From an uncultured archaeon A07HN63 (GTDB lineage: Archaea; Halobacteriota; Halobacteria; Halobacteriales; Haloferacaceae): a stretch of 6,563 nucleotides of DNA. This document shows, in pieces, positions 6,563 through 6,563 of the stretch. The stretch covers positions 16,690 to 23,252 of the forward strand of contig KI543208.1 of assembly GCA_000496215.1 (NCBI GenBank). The letters run 5' to 3'. How positions within the stretch are numbered: position 1 is the first letter of the stretch; each line of letters begins with the position of its first letter. The translations under genes were made by a program, and so were the position numbers. The notes under the pieces are model-generated. The model saw only the letters and a list, made by a program, of their open reading frames with translations, made no database searches and had not been told where the DNA came from.

Positions 6563-6563
6563 G

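Noticed and set aside
1..6563. CRISPR array, insertion sequence, tRNA or rRNA, defence system
   Set aside because: No regularly spaced repeats, transposase motifs, terminal inverted repeats, cloverleaf sequences or known defence domains were seen on either strand.

Overview
The window looks like haloarchaeal (class Halobacteria) chromosome. By eye it is GC-rich with G/C-favouring third positions. The proteins are rich in Asp and Glu, and promoters sit about 26-28 nt before start codons with no leader. The NAD kinase and the large carbamoyl-phosphate synthase subunit have the halophile versions of their sequences. No genus can be assigned from what is visible.

Layout: (1) 2-862 (+), the C-terminal part of a HerA/DUF87-type ATPase, cut by the left edge. 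(2) 915-1741 (+), NAD kinase (nadK), full length except for one apparent missing base near 1251-1258 that splits the frame. (3) 1790-3726 (-), a two-gene ABC-2 exporter operon: the ATPase is first (2671-3726) and the six-helix permease second (1790-2674), joined by a 4-base GTGA overlap. (4) About 3723-3912 (+), a decayed second copy of the 3' end of nadK, lying across the exporter's promoter. (5) 3978-4109 (+), a small charged 43-residue ORF in a locally AT-richer stretch. (6) 4138-6562 (-), carB, covering about three quarters of the protein, cut by the right edge and carrying two apparent single-base deletions near its visible 5' end.

The genes are mostly independent housekeeping functions: NADP supply (nadK), arginine and pyrimidine precursor synthesis (carB), and possibly DNA processing (HerA-like ATPase). 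Only the two exporter genes clearly act together. No defence island, CRISPR array, transposase, tRNA or rRNA is visible.

The most notable feature is the arrangement nadK - exporter operon - nadK 3' fragment. The fragment is clearly related to the upstream nadK but diverged from it, so it is not a fresh tandem duplicate. It suggests that a nadK-exporter segment replaced or invaded an older nadK locus, leaving the old gene's tail behind. This history is inferred. The three frameshifts (one in nadK, two in carB) are all single missing bases in otherwise well-preserved core genes, so sequencing error is at least as likely as real inactivation.
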